Source: CBFDBT01 sp965603115 (GTDB lineage: Bacteria; Pseudomonadota; Alphaproteobacteria; Sphingomonadales; Kordiimonadaceae). From it: a stretch of DNA of 19,690 nt. Below are positions 7,666-16,416 of the stretch, piece after piece. A model generated the notes under the pieces. The model saw only the letters and a program-made list of their open reading frames with translations, made no database searches and was not told the origin of the DNA. Made by a program: the position numbers and the translations under genes. Position 1 is the stretch's first letter. Every line of letters begins with the position of its first letter. Location of the stretch: assembly GCA_965603115.1 (NCBI GenBank), contig CBFDBT010000030.1:1-19690 (forward strand), written 5' to 3'.

Positions 7666-8442
7666 TTATGGCTTTAAAACATCCATATGGATTGGCCCTT
7701 GAGCTCGACCATGGATAAACTGATCAACATATTCATTACCAGACTGGTCAATATCATTTTTGTTACCTTGCCAGATAATTTTACCTTTGTAGAGCATAGC
7801 GATTTCATCGGCGATTTTACGCGCGCTTGCCATATCATGGGTGATGCTGAGGGTAGTAGCCCCCAAATCTTTGACACATTCAACGATGAGGTCATTGATT
7901 TTATCAGCCATGATCGGGTCAAGGCCCGTTGTGGGCTCATCAAAGAAGATTATTTCAGGCTCTGTTGCAATGGCGCGGGCAAGGCCAACACGCTTTTGCA
8001 TACCACCAGAAAGTTCGGATGGAGAGAGTATGCCGACATCAGGCGAAAGGCCTACACGACGGAGCTTTTCCCTCGCGACCTCTTTTGCATCTTTTTTATT
8101 CATGCCTTTGCCCTGAATGAGTCCAAAAGCGACATTTTCCCACACCGGAATACTATCAAATAGAGCGCCGCCCTGAAAGAGCATGCCAAATTTGCTAAGG
8201 ATTTTCTTTCGAGCAGACACGGATAAATCTGTTACCTCACCACCATCAACTTTGATCGAGCCACTATCAGGCTTTAACAGGCCAAGGATGCATTTTAGCA
8301 TTACCGATTTACCAGTGCCGGAGCCGCCAATGATAACAAGAGATTTTCCGCTATTAACTGAAGTAGTGAGACCATTCAGCACCACTTTGGGGCCAAAGGC
8401 TTTATGAACATCACTGAGCGCAATTTTTATGTTTTCACTCAT
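7666..8442 (-). CDS. mlaF: Lipid-transport ABC ATPase, MlaF-like
   Basis: A 258-residue ABC ATPase of the Mla/Mkl (MCE-associated) subfamily, which powers phospholipid movement between inner and outer membranes. Walker A is 'GGSGTGKS' (39-46), the signature is 'LSGGMQKRVGLARAI' (144-158) and Walker B is 'IIFFDEP' (164-170). The 'SGGMQKRVGLARA' form, with methionine and lysine in the signature, is characteristic of MlaF and its relatives. The ATG overlaps the mlaE stop in a 4-bp ATGA, so ATPase and permease are translationally coupled, as expected for subunits of one transporter. No MCE-domain protein (mlaD) or periplasmic carrier (mlaC) follows; radA does. Confidence 0.93.
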   Translation of the reverse strand: MSENIKIALSDVHKAFGPKVVLNGLTTSVNSGKSLVIIGGSGTGKSVMLKCILGLLKPDSGSIKVDGGEVTDLSVSARKKILSKFGMLFQGGALFDSIPVWENVAFGLIQGKGMNKKDAKEVAREKLRRVGLSPDVGILSPSELSGGMQKRVGLARAIATEPEIIFFDEPTTGLDPIMADKINDLIVECVKDLGATTLSITHDMASARKIADEIAMLYKGKIIWQGNKNDIDQSGNEYVDQFIHGRAQGPIHMDVLKP

Positions 8443-9242
8443 CCGCCTGTCCCAAATACGATTACGGTTATAATTAAGTTAGCGAGAAGAATAGCGATAA
8501 AGGCGCTTACCACAGCATTGGTCGTTGCTTTGCCAACACCTTGAGCGCCGCCCGAACTGTTGTAGCCATGATAGCTGCCCATTAGCGCAATAATGAAACC
8601 AAAGACCGCAGCTTTGACTAGCGAGCTATATACGTCTGCACTTTCTAAAAAGTCACTAGTGATCTGCAGGTAATTTCCAGAGTTGATACCCAGACGTTCT
8701 GTGCCAATGAGATAGCCACCTAAAATACCCAGTATATTTGCAATTAGCACAAGTGCGGGCAGGGTGATCACACTGGCGATTAAGCGGGGTACAATTAGGT
8801 ATTTATATGGGTCAGTGCTGAGCGTCGTGAGGGCATCAATTTGCTCGGTAACGCGCATGGTCCCAAGTTCAGCAGCCATTGCTGAGCTTACACGTCCTGC
8901 GACCATCAATCCTCCAAGTACGGGGCCAAGTTCGCGGACAATCGCGATGACCACGACACCAGGCACCAAGCTTTCAGCATTAAAGCGTGAGCCGCCAACA
9001 AAAATTTGTTGGGCTAGCGCTGCACCAGTGAATAGGGCTGTTAGGCCAACCACGGGCAGCGAAAAATAGCCGATTGAGAGCATTTGTTTTAATATCAGGC
9101 GCCAATAGATTGGTGGTCTTGCACAGTGGCTGACCACTGTGCCAGTAAAGGCTGTTAATCTGCCAATTTCAGCAAAAGCATTTAGGGCAACGCGCCCGAC
9201 AATAGCTAGAAGGTTAAAAATATTATTAATCACTTGTGTCAT
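8439..9242 (-). CDS. mlaE: Lipid-transport ABC permease, MlaE/YrbE-like
   Basis: A 267-residue integral membrane permease of the MlaE family. The diagnostic region is 'VRELGPVLGGLMVAGRVSSA' followed by 'MAAELGTMRVTEQIDAL' (about 118-155), the MlaE signature containing the conserved glutamate. About five or six hydrophobic segments are seen, including near 70-92, 165-190, 220-240 and 245-265. The N-terminus carries an amphipathic stretch before the first membrane segment, as in known MlaE structures. It should dimerise and pair with MlaF to move phospholipid at the inner membrane. It overlaps the upstream enoyl-CoA hydratase gene and downstream mlaF by 4 bp each (ATGA), showing tight coupling. 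Confidence 0.93.
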   Translation of the reverse strand: MTQVINNIFNLLAIVGRVALNAFAEIGRLTAFTGTVVSHCARPPIYWRLILKQMLSIGYFSLPVVGLTALFTGAALAQQIFVGGSRFNAESLVPGVVVIAIVRELGPVLGGLMVAGRVSSAMAAELGTMRVTEQIDALTTLSTDPYKYLIVPRLIASVITLPALVLIANILGILGGYLIGTERLGINSGNYLQITSDFLESADVYSSLVKAAVFGFIIALMGSYHGYNSSGGAQGVGKATTNAVVSAFIAILLANLIITVIVFGTGG

Positions 9243-10024
9243 TTACCTTTAAACTCGGCGCTGCGTTTTTGAGCGAAGGCTGTCACGCCTTCTATAAAGT
9301 CCTCAGTATAGTTACACATACGTTGAGATTCAGCTTCTAATGATAATTGTTCGCTCATACTGTTGGTCTGACTTTCTCGAGATAAGCGGCGGATAGCGCC
9401 ATAAGCTATGGTTGGTCCGGATGCGAATTTTTGTGCAATTTTCATCGCTTCATCCATAAGGTCATCGTCGGCGACAGTTTTATAAACCAAGCCCCATTCA
9501 GCGGCTGTTTCAGCATCAATTTTCTCGCCTAACATCATCATGGCATTCGCGCGCGCAGTACCAATGAGACGCGGCAAAATATAGCTGGATCCTGCATCAG
9601 GCACGAGGCCGATATTGATAAAGGCTTGTAAAAATCCAGCTGAGCTACCAGCGATAACAATATCACCTGCAAGCGCGATGCTCATGCCAGCTCCAGCCGC
9701 AATGCCATTGATGGCGCATACGATAGGCACCTTTGAGCGTGCCATTTCAGTCATTAAAGGGTTATAAGTGGTCAAAAGCGCTGTGCCAGAATCGGTTAGG
9801 GTTCCCGTATTTTTGGCGCTAAGGTCAGCGCCAGAGCAAAACCCACGACCCGCTCCAGTGATAAGAATACAGCGAGTTTTACTAGCAGAAATATTTGCCT
9901 TACAAACGACATCCATAAGCTCAGATATCATGGCGCTATTGATGGCGTTTAAATAATCAGGTCTGTTGAGCGTAACAATATCAACACCGTCAGAGTGTTT
10001 TACGGAAATAGCACTATAAGTCAT
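9239..10024 (-). CDS. Enoyl-CoA hydratase/isomerase family protein, PaaG-like
   Basis: A 261-residue crotonase-fold protein. The oxyanion-hole motifs are 'GAGRGFCSGADL' and 'GIAAGAGMSIALAGDIVIA'. The segment 'IGLVPDAGSSYILPRLIG' has an aspartate where many hydratases have a second catalytic glutamate, a feature shared with PaaG-type isomerases and some fatty-acid hydratases. It may therefore be an isomerase or a hydratase; the substrate is not known. A TTG start at 10051 is possible, but the ATG at 10024 is preferred because GAGGGAG lies about 7 bases upstream and the family N-terminus begins there. Its stop overlaps the mlaE start (ATGA). No other paa or beta-oxidation genes are nearby, so a phenylacetate role is not supported by context. 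Confidence 0.9.
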   Translation of the reverse strand: MTYSAISVKHSDGVDIVTLNRPDYLNAINSAMISELMDVVCKANISASKTRCILITGAGRGFCSGADLSAKNTGTLTDSGTALLTTYNPLMTEMARSKVPIVCAINGIAAGAGMSIALAGDIVIAGSSAGFLQAFINIGLVPDAGSSYILPRLIGTARANAMMMLGEKIDAETAAEWGLVYKTVADDDLMDEAMKIAQKFASGPTIAYGAIRRLSRESQTNSMSEQLSLEAESQRMCNYTEDFIEGVTAFAQKRSAEFKGK

Positions 10025-10051
10025 GAATTGCTCCCTCAAATTTATTGACAA

Positions 10052-10079
10052 ATCCTAGGGATATCTGACACCAAAACAA
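10052..10079 (-). promoter_or_regulatory. Possible sigma-70-type promoter for the ech-mlaEF-radA-cvpA-purF cluster
   Basis: On the minus strand a TTGTTT hexamer (10074-10079) is followed after 16 bases by TAGGAT (10052-10057), placing a start about 20 bases before the AGGGAG Shine-Dalgarno of the enoyl-CoA hydratase gene. The match is moderate and is by eye only. It is the only candidate seen in the 86-bp gap after the helicase gene. Confidence 0.3.
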
Positions 10080-10110
10080 GTGAAAAATAAGGCAGGCTTA
10101 ATAAGTTTGA

Positions 10111-11598
<1,488 letters not shown>

Positions 11599-11652
11599 GT
11601 CTATTCATTCCAATTGTTATTTAGAGTTGCTCTAACTCTTACTATGCGGCGC

Positions 11653-11680
11653 ACAATAGGTAAAGTTGCCTTTATGTCAA
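11653..11680 (-). promoter_or_regulatory. Sigma-70-type promoter upstream of the DEAD-box helicase
   Basis: A perfect -35 TTGACA (minus strand, 11675-11680) is followed by a 16-base spacer and TATTGT (11653-11658, 4 of 6 consensus positions). Transcription would begin near 11646 and give a leader of about 48 bases. That leader contains the small inverted repeat AGAGTT/AACTCT (11623-11639), which could form a 6-bp hairpin just upstream of the ribosome-binding region. Confidence 0.55.
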
Positions 11681-11769
11681 CGAAATCCACGCAAAATACC
11701 AATATTAGTAGCTGTATTTGGTAGAATTGATGTAATTTAGTCGCATTTATTGGGTCTGGCACATGGTTT

Positions 11770-12945
11770 TTATAGCAGAAAATGATCCCGCTCGCTTGCA
11801 AGCGTCGCGAGGGCAAGGCGATTGCCCAGCCCTTGCGATGTAATTTTGTGGCAAGCTATATCGCGCAGTATCCCTGCTAGCGGTGATCTCGATTGGAAAA
11901 AAGGGGTTATAAGCCTGCTAGCCCACCTGACATATGTTAATTGTTTTTTGCGCATGAGCCAAAAGGCTGCAAATGCGCCTTCGGTGGTCTGATGATGTTG
12001 CAATGTTTGAGCTAAAGCCTTGGCGTCCAATAGAGCCATAGTAGCCCCTTGTCCAAGCTGTGGGCTAGTGCCATGAATGGCATCGCCTATTGCAATAATT
12101 TTACCACTCCAGGGTTTTTTACATCCTATGTCGTAGTAGATGGCGTGGCTAAAATCTATATGATTAAGGGGGGCAATGGCTCTGGCAGCAGACGGCCATA
12201 TACGGCCAACTTCTGCGATAAATTTTTCGTAGGGTTGAACGCGCCAATCTGCTAACCGCCTGCTACGCAAACTCCAAAAAAAAGCGGCGGTTGTGGTGCC
12301 ATTTTCATTATGGTTTAGCGGTAGAAGACCAATCATGTGTTTTGATGTTTTACAGAGCTGACCAAGCTGGTCACTCGGGCAATCGGCAGGCAAGGTTACA
12401 TTGGCCCACAGGCAACTCCAGCCATATTGCCTTTTTGTACGTTTGATATGTTGGTCAATGAGAATATCCCTTGGCCCAGTTGCTATGATGATGAGATCAA
12501 ATTCCCCCAAGCACTTATCCGTGGTAGCAAGCATACCGGTTTCGGAATTTAATTTAGAAACTTCAGTCCCGAGTACAAATTTTGCTCCGCACGCATCTGC
12601 TTTTTTCATTAAGGTTTCATGCAAAAGGGCCCGACCCACACCAAGCCCTGCGCGCGCTTTGCCTTCAAGGTCGCTATAGTGCAAATCGAGTATGGTTTTG
12701 CCGTTTTGATTTTGTGAGTGTAGGGCGTTAATCGTCGCGCTTTTACTTTTTATGGCATCCAGTAAGCCAAGCTCATCAAGAACATCTTGCCCAGGTGGTT
12801 GGAGTAGAAGCCCGGAGCCTAGGGGCTTGGCGGTAGGGAATTTCTCAAAAATAGTGAGGGAATGTCCATTAGTAGCTAAGAAAATAGCTGCGGCAAGACC
12901 GCCGATACCAGCGCCCACCACAGCAATATTTAAGTTTTTTTCCAT
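11770..12945 (-). CDS. FAD-dependent monooxygenase (aromatic hydroxylase-like)
   Basis: A 391-residue class A flavoprotein monooxygenase. The FAD-binding Rossmann motif 'VVGAGIGGLAAA' sits at 9-20, the aromatic-hydroxylase segment 'LIIIATGPRD' near 151-160, and the second FAD motif with D288 is 'GDAIHGTSPQLGQGATMALLDA'. A 'GVGRALLHETLM' stretch (102-113) corresponds to the conserved arginine-containing FAD contact in salicylate- and UbiH-like enzymes. These enzymes use NAD(P)H and O2 to hydroxylate aromatic or related rings; the substrate cannot be inferred. The start is ATG at 12945 with no strong Shine-Dalgarno. It lies 70 bp after parE on the same strand and could be cotranscribed, but has no functional link to it. 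Not a clear match to the ubiquinone hydroxylases. Confidence 0.87.
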   Translation of the reverse strand: MEKNLNIAVVGAGIGGLAAAIFLATNGHSLTIFEKFPTAKPLGSGLLLQPPGQDVLDELGLLDAIKSKSATINALHSQNQNGKTILDLHYSDLEGKARAGLGVGRALLHETLMKKADACGAKFVLGTEVSKLNSETGMLATTDKCLGEFDLIIIATGPRDILIDQHIKRTKRQYGWSCLWANVTLPADCPSDQLGQLCKTSKHMIGLLPLNHNENGTTTAAFFWSLRSRRLADWRVQPYEKFIAEVGRIWPSAARAIAPLNHIDFSHAIYYDIGCKKPWSGKIIAIGDAIHGTSPQLGQGATMALLDAKALAQTLQHHQTTEGAFAAFWLMRKKQLTYVRWASRLITPFFQSRSPLAGILRDIACHKITSQGLGNRLALATLASERDHFLL

Positions 12946-13015
12946 GATAGAAGACGATAGCTAGAAAGCAGGTGGAAACACAGACGACATAGTGCCGCAG
13001 GGTGCTGGTTTGATA

Positions 13016-14992
13016 CTATATATCCAGCTCTTCTACGCTGTCGGCATTGTCGCGGATGAAGTTGAAGCGTTTTTCTGGATTTTTGCCCATAAGGTCATCG
13101 ACCAGAACGCTGGTTTCTTGAGCTTCATTATAATCTTTTGGCAAGGTAACACGCAGTAGAGTGCGGTTTGTTTTGTCCATAGTTGTTTCTTTTAGCTGCG
13201 CAGGTGGCATTTCCCCCAGGCCTTTAAATCGCGAAATATCAACCTTGCCACGACCGGAAAATTCACCTTCCATCAGCTCATCTTTATGCTCATCATCGCG
13301 GGCGTATGCCACTTTTGGGCCTTTTGCTAGACGGTAAAGTGGGGGTTGGGCTAAAAACAGACTACCATTTCGCACCAAGTCGGGCATTTCCTGAAAGAAA
13401 AAAGTCATCAAAAGTGTCGCGATATGAGCGCCATCGACATCCGCATCGGTCATGATGATGATTTTTTCATAGCGCAGGGCTTCTTGATCATAATGTTCAC
13501 GACAGCCACAGCCGAGCGCCATCAGCAAGTCACGAATTTCCTGATTAGCAGCAATTTTATCGCGGGAAGCTGAGGCAACGTTAAGAATTTTACCGCGGAT
13601 TGGTAGAATGGCCTGAGTTTTACGGTCGCGCGCCTGTTTGGCAGATCCGCCCGCACTATCACCCTCCACAATATAAATTTCAGTGCCGTCCGCTGCATCG
13701 TTTGAGCAATCGGTAAGTTTGCCGGGCAGACGCAATTTGCGTTTTCCAACAGCAGTTTTGCGTTTGACTTCTCTTTCTTGTTTGCGGCGCAAGCGTTCTT
13801 CAACGCGTTCTAGCGCCCATGTCACAAGGCCGTTGGCGCGGTCAGGGTCATCAGCAAGCCAATGATCAAAGCTATCGCGCACTGCAGTTTCTACAAGCCG
13901 TGTGGCTTCAGTGGTCGACAATTTGTCTTTTGTTTGGCCTTGAAACTGTGGGTCACGGATAAAGACCGAAAGCATGGCGCAGCAAGAGCCAAATATATCG
14001 TCACTGGTGATTTGGGCTGCTTTTTTATTGTTGGTGAGTTCGCCGTAGGCCTTGATACCTTTTGATAGTGCTGCTCTCAGGCCGCTTTCATGGGTGCCGC
14101 CCTGCGGAGTTGGGATGGTGTTACAATAGCTTGATGAAAAGCCATCTCCAAATTCTGGCCAAGCAACAGCCCATTCAACTTGTCCTTGATCATCAGGAAA
14201 TTTAACATGAGATGCAAAGGGTTCCTCTGACACACATGTACGTTTAAGCAGTGTCGCGCCAAGAAAGTCGGCCAGACCACCTGGAAAATGAAGTGTTGCT
14301 TCAGCTGGGGTGCTGTCGCCTTCTGGTATCATACCTTCTTCACATTTCCAGCGAATTTCTACGCCTCTAAAGAGGTAGGCTTTTGAGCGCACCATTTTAT
14401 AAAGCTTAGAAGGTCTGAGTTTTGCTTTGTCACCAAAAATTTCAGTATCGGGCTGAAATGTTACCTTGGTTCCGCGTCGGTTTTGAACCGCACCGAGGTC
14501 TTCAAGTTTTGACGTTGCTATGCCGCGGGAAAATGTTTGTTTATATTGTTTGCGGTCTCGAGACACTTCGACGGTCATTTCTGAAGAAAGCGCATTCACT
14601 ACAGAAATACCCACGCCGTGCAAGCCACCAGACGTGGCATAGGCATCAGAGTTAAATTTACCACCCGAGTGCAGGGTTGTCATAATCACCTCAAGAGCAG
14701 ATTTGTCTTTAAATTTTGGGTGGGGGTCAATGGGAATACCACGACCGTTATCAGAAATGCTGAGAGAGCCATCTAGGTGCATTTTAACTTTTATGTGGCT
14801 TGCGTGACCCGCCACCGCTTCATCCATGGAGTTATCCAGAATTTCAGCAACCAAGTGATGCATTGCCGATTCATCGGTTCCGCCGATATACATGCCAGGT
14901 CGCATACGAACAGGCTCCAAACCCTCCAAAACTTCAATATCTTTGGCGGAATAGTCTGTTTTTGTTTGTGCAACGTCGAAAAGATCACTCAT
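13016..14992 (-). CDS. parE: DNA topoisomerase IV subunit B
   Basis: The ATPase subunit of topoisomerase IV, which with ParC decatenates daughter chromosomes. The 658 residues hold an N-terminal GHKL ATPase ('EGLEPVRMRPGMYIGG', 'DNGRGIPIDPHPK', 'TSGGLHGVGISVVNA'), a transducer domain, and a TOPRIM domain ('EGDSAGGSAKQARDRKTQ', 'MTDADVDGAHIATLL'). Length, the 'RPGMYIGGTDESAMHHLVAE' form and the missing large GyrB insertion favour ParE over GyrB. An ATG at 15013 would add seven residues, but it lacks a Shine-Dalgarno. The ATG at 14992 has AGGA about 11 bases upstream and gives the usual 'MSDLFD' start. parC is not in the window. A DnaA box lies about 90 bp upstream. Confidence 0.95.
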   Translation of the reverse strand: MSDLFDVAQTKTDYSAKDIEVLEGLEPVRMRPGMYIGGTDESAMHHLVAEILDNSMDEAVAGHASHIKVKMHLDGSLSISDNGRGIPIDPHPKFKDKSALEVIMTTLHSGGKFNSDAYATSGGLHGVGISVVNALSSEMTVEVSRDRKQYKQTFSRGIATSKLEDLGAVQNRRGTKVTFQPDTEIFGDKAKLRPSKLYKMVRSKAYLFRGVEIRWKCEEGMIPEGDSTPAEATLHFPGGLADFLGATLLKRTCVSEEPFASHVKFPDDQGQVEWAVAWPEFGDGFSSSYCNTIPTPQGGTHESGLRAALSKGIKAYGELTNNKKAAQITSDDIFGSCCAMLSVFIRDPQFQGQTKDKLSTTEATRLVETAVRDSFDHWLADDPDRANGLVTWALERVEERLRRKQEREVKRKTAVGKRKLRLPGKLTDCSNDAADGTEIYIVEGDSAGGSAKQARDRKTQAILPIRGKILNVASASRDKIAANQEIRDLLMALGCGCREHYDQEALRYEKIIIMTDADVDGAHIATLLMTFFFQEMPDLVRNGSLFLAQPPLYRLAKGPKVAYARDDEHKDELMEGEFSGRGKVDISRFKGLGEMPPAQLKETTMDKTNRTLLRVTLPKDYNEAQETSVLVDDLMGKNPEKRFNFIRDNADSVEELDI

Positions 14993-15077
14993 GGTTTGTT
15001 TAATCCTGAACATAAATTTAACAGTTAACTTAGATGACTAATATAGTGCTGTCGATAGGTCAACAGGCACAATATGT

Positions 15078-15086
15078 TGTGGATAA
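15078..15086 (-). promoter_or_regulatory. Perfect DnaA box upstream of parE
   Basis: The minus strand reads TTATCCACA, an exact match to the DnaA-box consensus TTATNCACA. It lies 86-94 bases upstream of the preferred parE start and about 15 bases upstream of a -35-like TTGACC (15058-15063), for which I see no good -10 partner at standard spacing. It could be a DnaA-controlled promoter element or a chance site. I found no cluster of further boxes, so an origin is not suggested. Confidence 0.45.
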
Positions 15087-15289
15087 CTTTGATTCGCCCC
15101 CCGAGTCTGGTAGTTTTTATCTAGCCTTGTAATAAAAAGTCTATATGTTTCGAGGCCTTAAGTGCCATTAAGATTCAATTAATCTCCTGTTCGTAAAATT
15201 TCTGTACGATCAAAATTAAGGTGGGGTCGGTACAAAAATATTTTTGAGTTAATTAGTAATGAGTTTATTTAGTGATAAGGAAGTTTGAT

Positions 15290-15565
15290 ATGACTGTACA
15301 TACTCCTTTTGGAACATTTAAAAAAATGGGCGGAATGTTAAAAACGTTTAGAGATAGCCTTCAAGACCCCCTGATACAAGAAGGCGCGCGCTTGCAACAA
15401 TTAGAACAGGGTGCCCCCATATGGGTTGTCGAGCGGATAGCCAATATTGGCGGTTGTGCTGCTCCCCATGCGCGCCTGTTTAGAGAAGATGCTCCTGATC
15501 GTGTGAAAACACTTTCTCTTGATGTGCTGCTAGACGGAGATCATTACCGCCCAGCAACACAGTAA
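15290..15565 (+). CDS. Small protein of unknown function (91 aa)
   Basis: I do not recognise this gene. The ATG at 15290 is preferred over the in-frame GTG at 15272 because AAGGAAG sits 6 bases upstream of the ATG. The 91-residue product has a helical, basic N-terminus (about 1-40, with 'FKKMGGMLKTFRDSL') and a beta-rich C-terminal half. The C-terminal half includes 'GAPIWVVERIANIGG' and 'KTLSLDVLLDGDHYRP', with a lone cysteine in 'GGCAAPHARL'. The C-terminal pattern of an aromatic-valine strand, a His-Ala-Arg-Leu strand and a 'LSLDVLLD' ending recalls small uncharacterised alphaproteobacterial proteins, but I cannot name a family. No signal peptide or membrane segment is seen. It is the only plus-strand gene between 3268 and the tRNA, and it ends at its own terminator. 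A functional gene is likely; its role is unknown. Confidence 0.72.
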   Translation: MTVHTPFGTFKKMGGMLKTFRDSLQDPLIQEGARLQQLEQGAPIWVVERIANIGGCAAPHARLFREDAPDRVKTLSLDVLLDGDHYRPATQ

Positions 15566-15644
15566 CTGTATTATAACTCACAAAGTTTTTAGACTGAAGA
15601 TATTGTGAGTATTATGTTGTTTTTTAAAGTCTAGAGTATTCAGT

Positions 15645-15676
15645 TAAAAAGCCTAGTTAATGCTGGGCTTTTTTTT
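15645..15676. terminator. Bidirectional intrinsic terminator
   Basis: AGCCTA (15650-15655) pairs with TGGGCT (15664-15669), with one G-T wobble and an 8-base loop. On the plus strand it is followed by T8 (15669-15676), terminating the 91-residue gene. On the minus strand the same stem is followed by T5, so it can also end transcription from the convergent gene at 15699. Confidence 0.75.
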
Positions 15677-15698
15677 GCCAAATATTTAGATCAAGCAA

Positions 15699-16244
15699 CT
15701 AATCAAAGAGCTTATCAATATCGTCTTGACTTTGCACCTCGGTTTCAGCGGGTTCTCCAGCAGAACTCGGCTGGATGGCTTCCTCATTAGCGATTAAATT
15801 GCCATGAATAATACCACTGAGGCGTAAGAGTAGACCCTGCATTGTTTCAATTCTAGACTCTAGTAGTAATCGTGCGGGAGGCGAAAAACCTCGCTCAACA
15901 ATGCCAACTGCATGTAATCCCTTTAATGTGGACACAATAAGATTATCAAGCTCGGATACTGTAGTATCAAATTGCGATTTAAATGCTGCTGGTGCGTTTA
16001 TGTAGGCCTCAACCGCCAATTCCTTATCAGTAAAGCCGCTTTCCATAAAGTGATCAGGGTAGGTTTTAGGGGCCCATTCATCAAGGTCTTCAAGCATGTC
16101 TGGCATATCGGGTAGCATCTCCAACATCATCAACAACTCATTGAAATGATTAAGATAATCAGTCGCCAAAAAACTTGCCGGATCAATATTGGCCGGTGCG
16201 AGTTTTGGATATAGCATTTTTTGTTTTTCGTTTAATTCAGACAT
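15699..16244 (-). CDS. Uncharacterised helical protein with acidic CheZ/FliM-like C-terminal peptide
   Basis: A 181-residue soluble protein I do not recognise. It is predominantly alpha-helical: an acidic, methionine/leucine-rich region 'LLMMLEMLPDMPDMLEDL' (about 38-55), then 'WAPKTYPDHFMESGF', then long helices through about 145. A low-complexity Ser/Glu/Pro linker and the terminal peptide 'SQDDIDKLFD' follow. The peptide resembles the short CheY-docking ends of CheZ and FliM (pattern Q-[DE]-x-[IV]-D-x-L-[LF]). The longer ATG at 16310 has no Shine-Dalgarno. The ATG at 16244 has GGGGAG about 12 bases upstream and is preferred; the 22 extra residues look unlike a protein start. No chemotaxis or flagellar genes are adjacent. 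It converges on the shared terminator at 15645-15676. Confidence 0.75.
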   Translation of the reverse strand: MSELNEKQKMLYPKLAPANIDPASFLATDYLNHFNELLMMLEMLPDMPDMLEDLDEWAPKTYPDHFMESGFTDKELAVEAYINAPAAFKSQFDTTVSELDNLIVSTLKGLHAVGIVERGFSPPARLLLESRIETMQGLLLRLSGIIHGNLIANEEAIQPSSAGEPAETEVQSQDDIDKLFD

Positions 16245-16416
16245 GAATAGTATTTGCTCCCCGATTTTTCTTGCTGAATTTCTTTGTCTACATTCTTTTA
16301 TAAAGGACATAAGGTTATTTAAAAGTAAACGAGAGATTTTCTTTTAAACTACATCAAGAAAAAAGTTCATGCTCCTTTTCCTAATGCGGATCAGGCAGCC
16401 TACCAATAATGGCTGA

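Noticed and set aside
11601..11816. Minus-strand 71-residue frame between the monooxygenase and the helicase
   Set aside because: It spans the 3' end of the monooxygenase and the helicase promoter, and lacks a Shine-Dalgarno or family resemblance.
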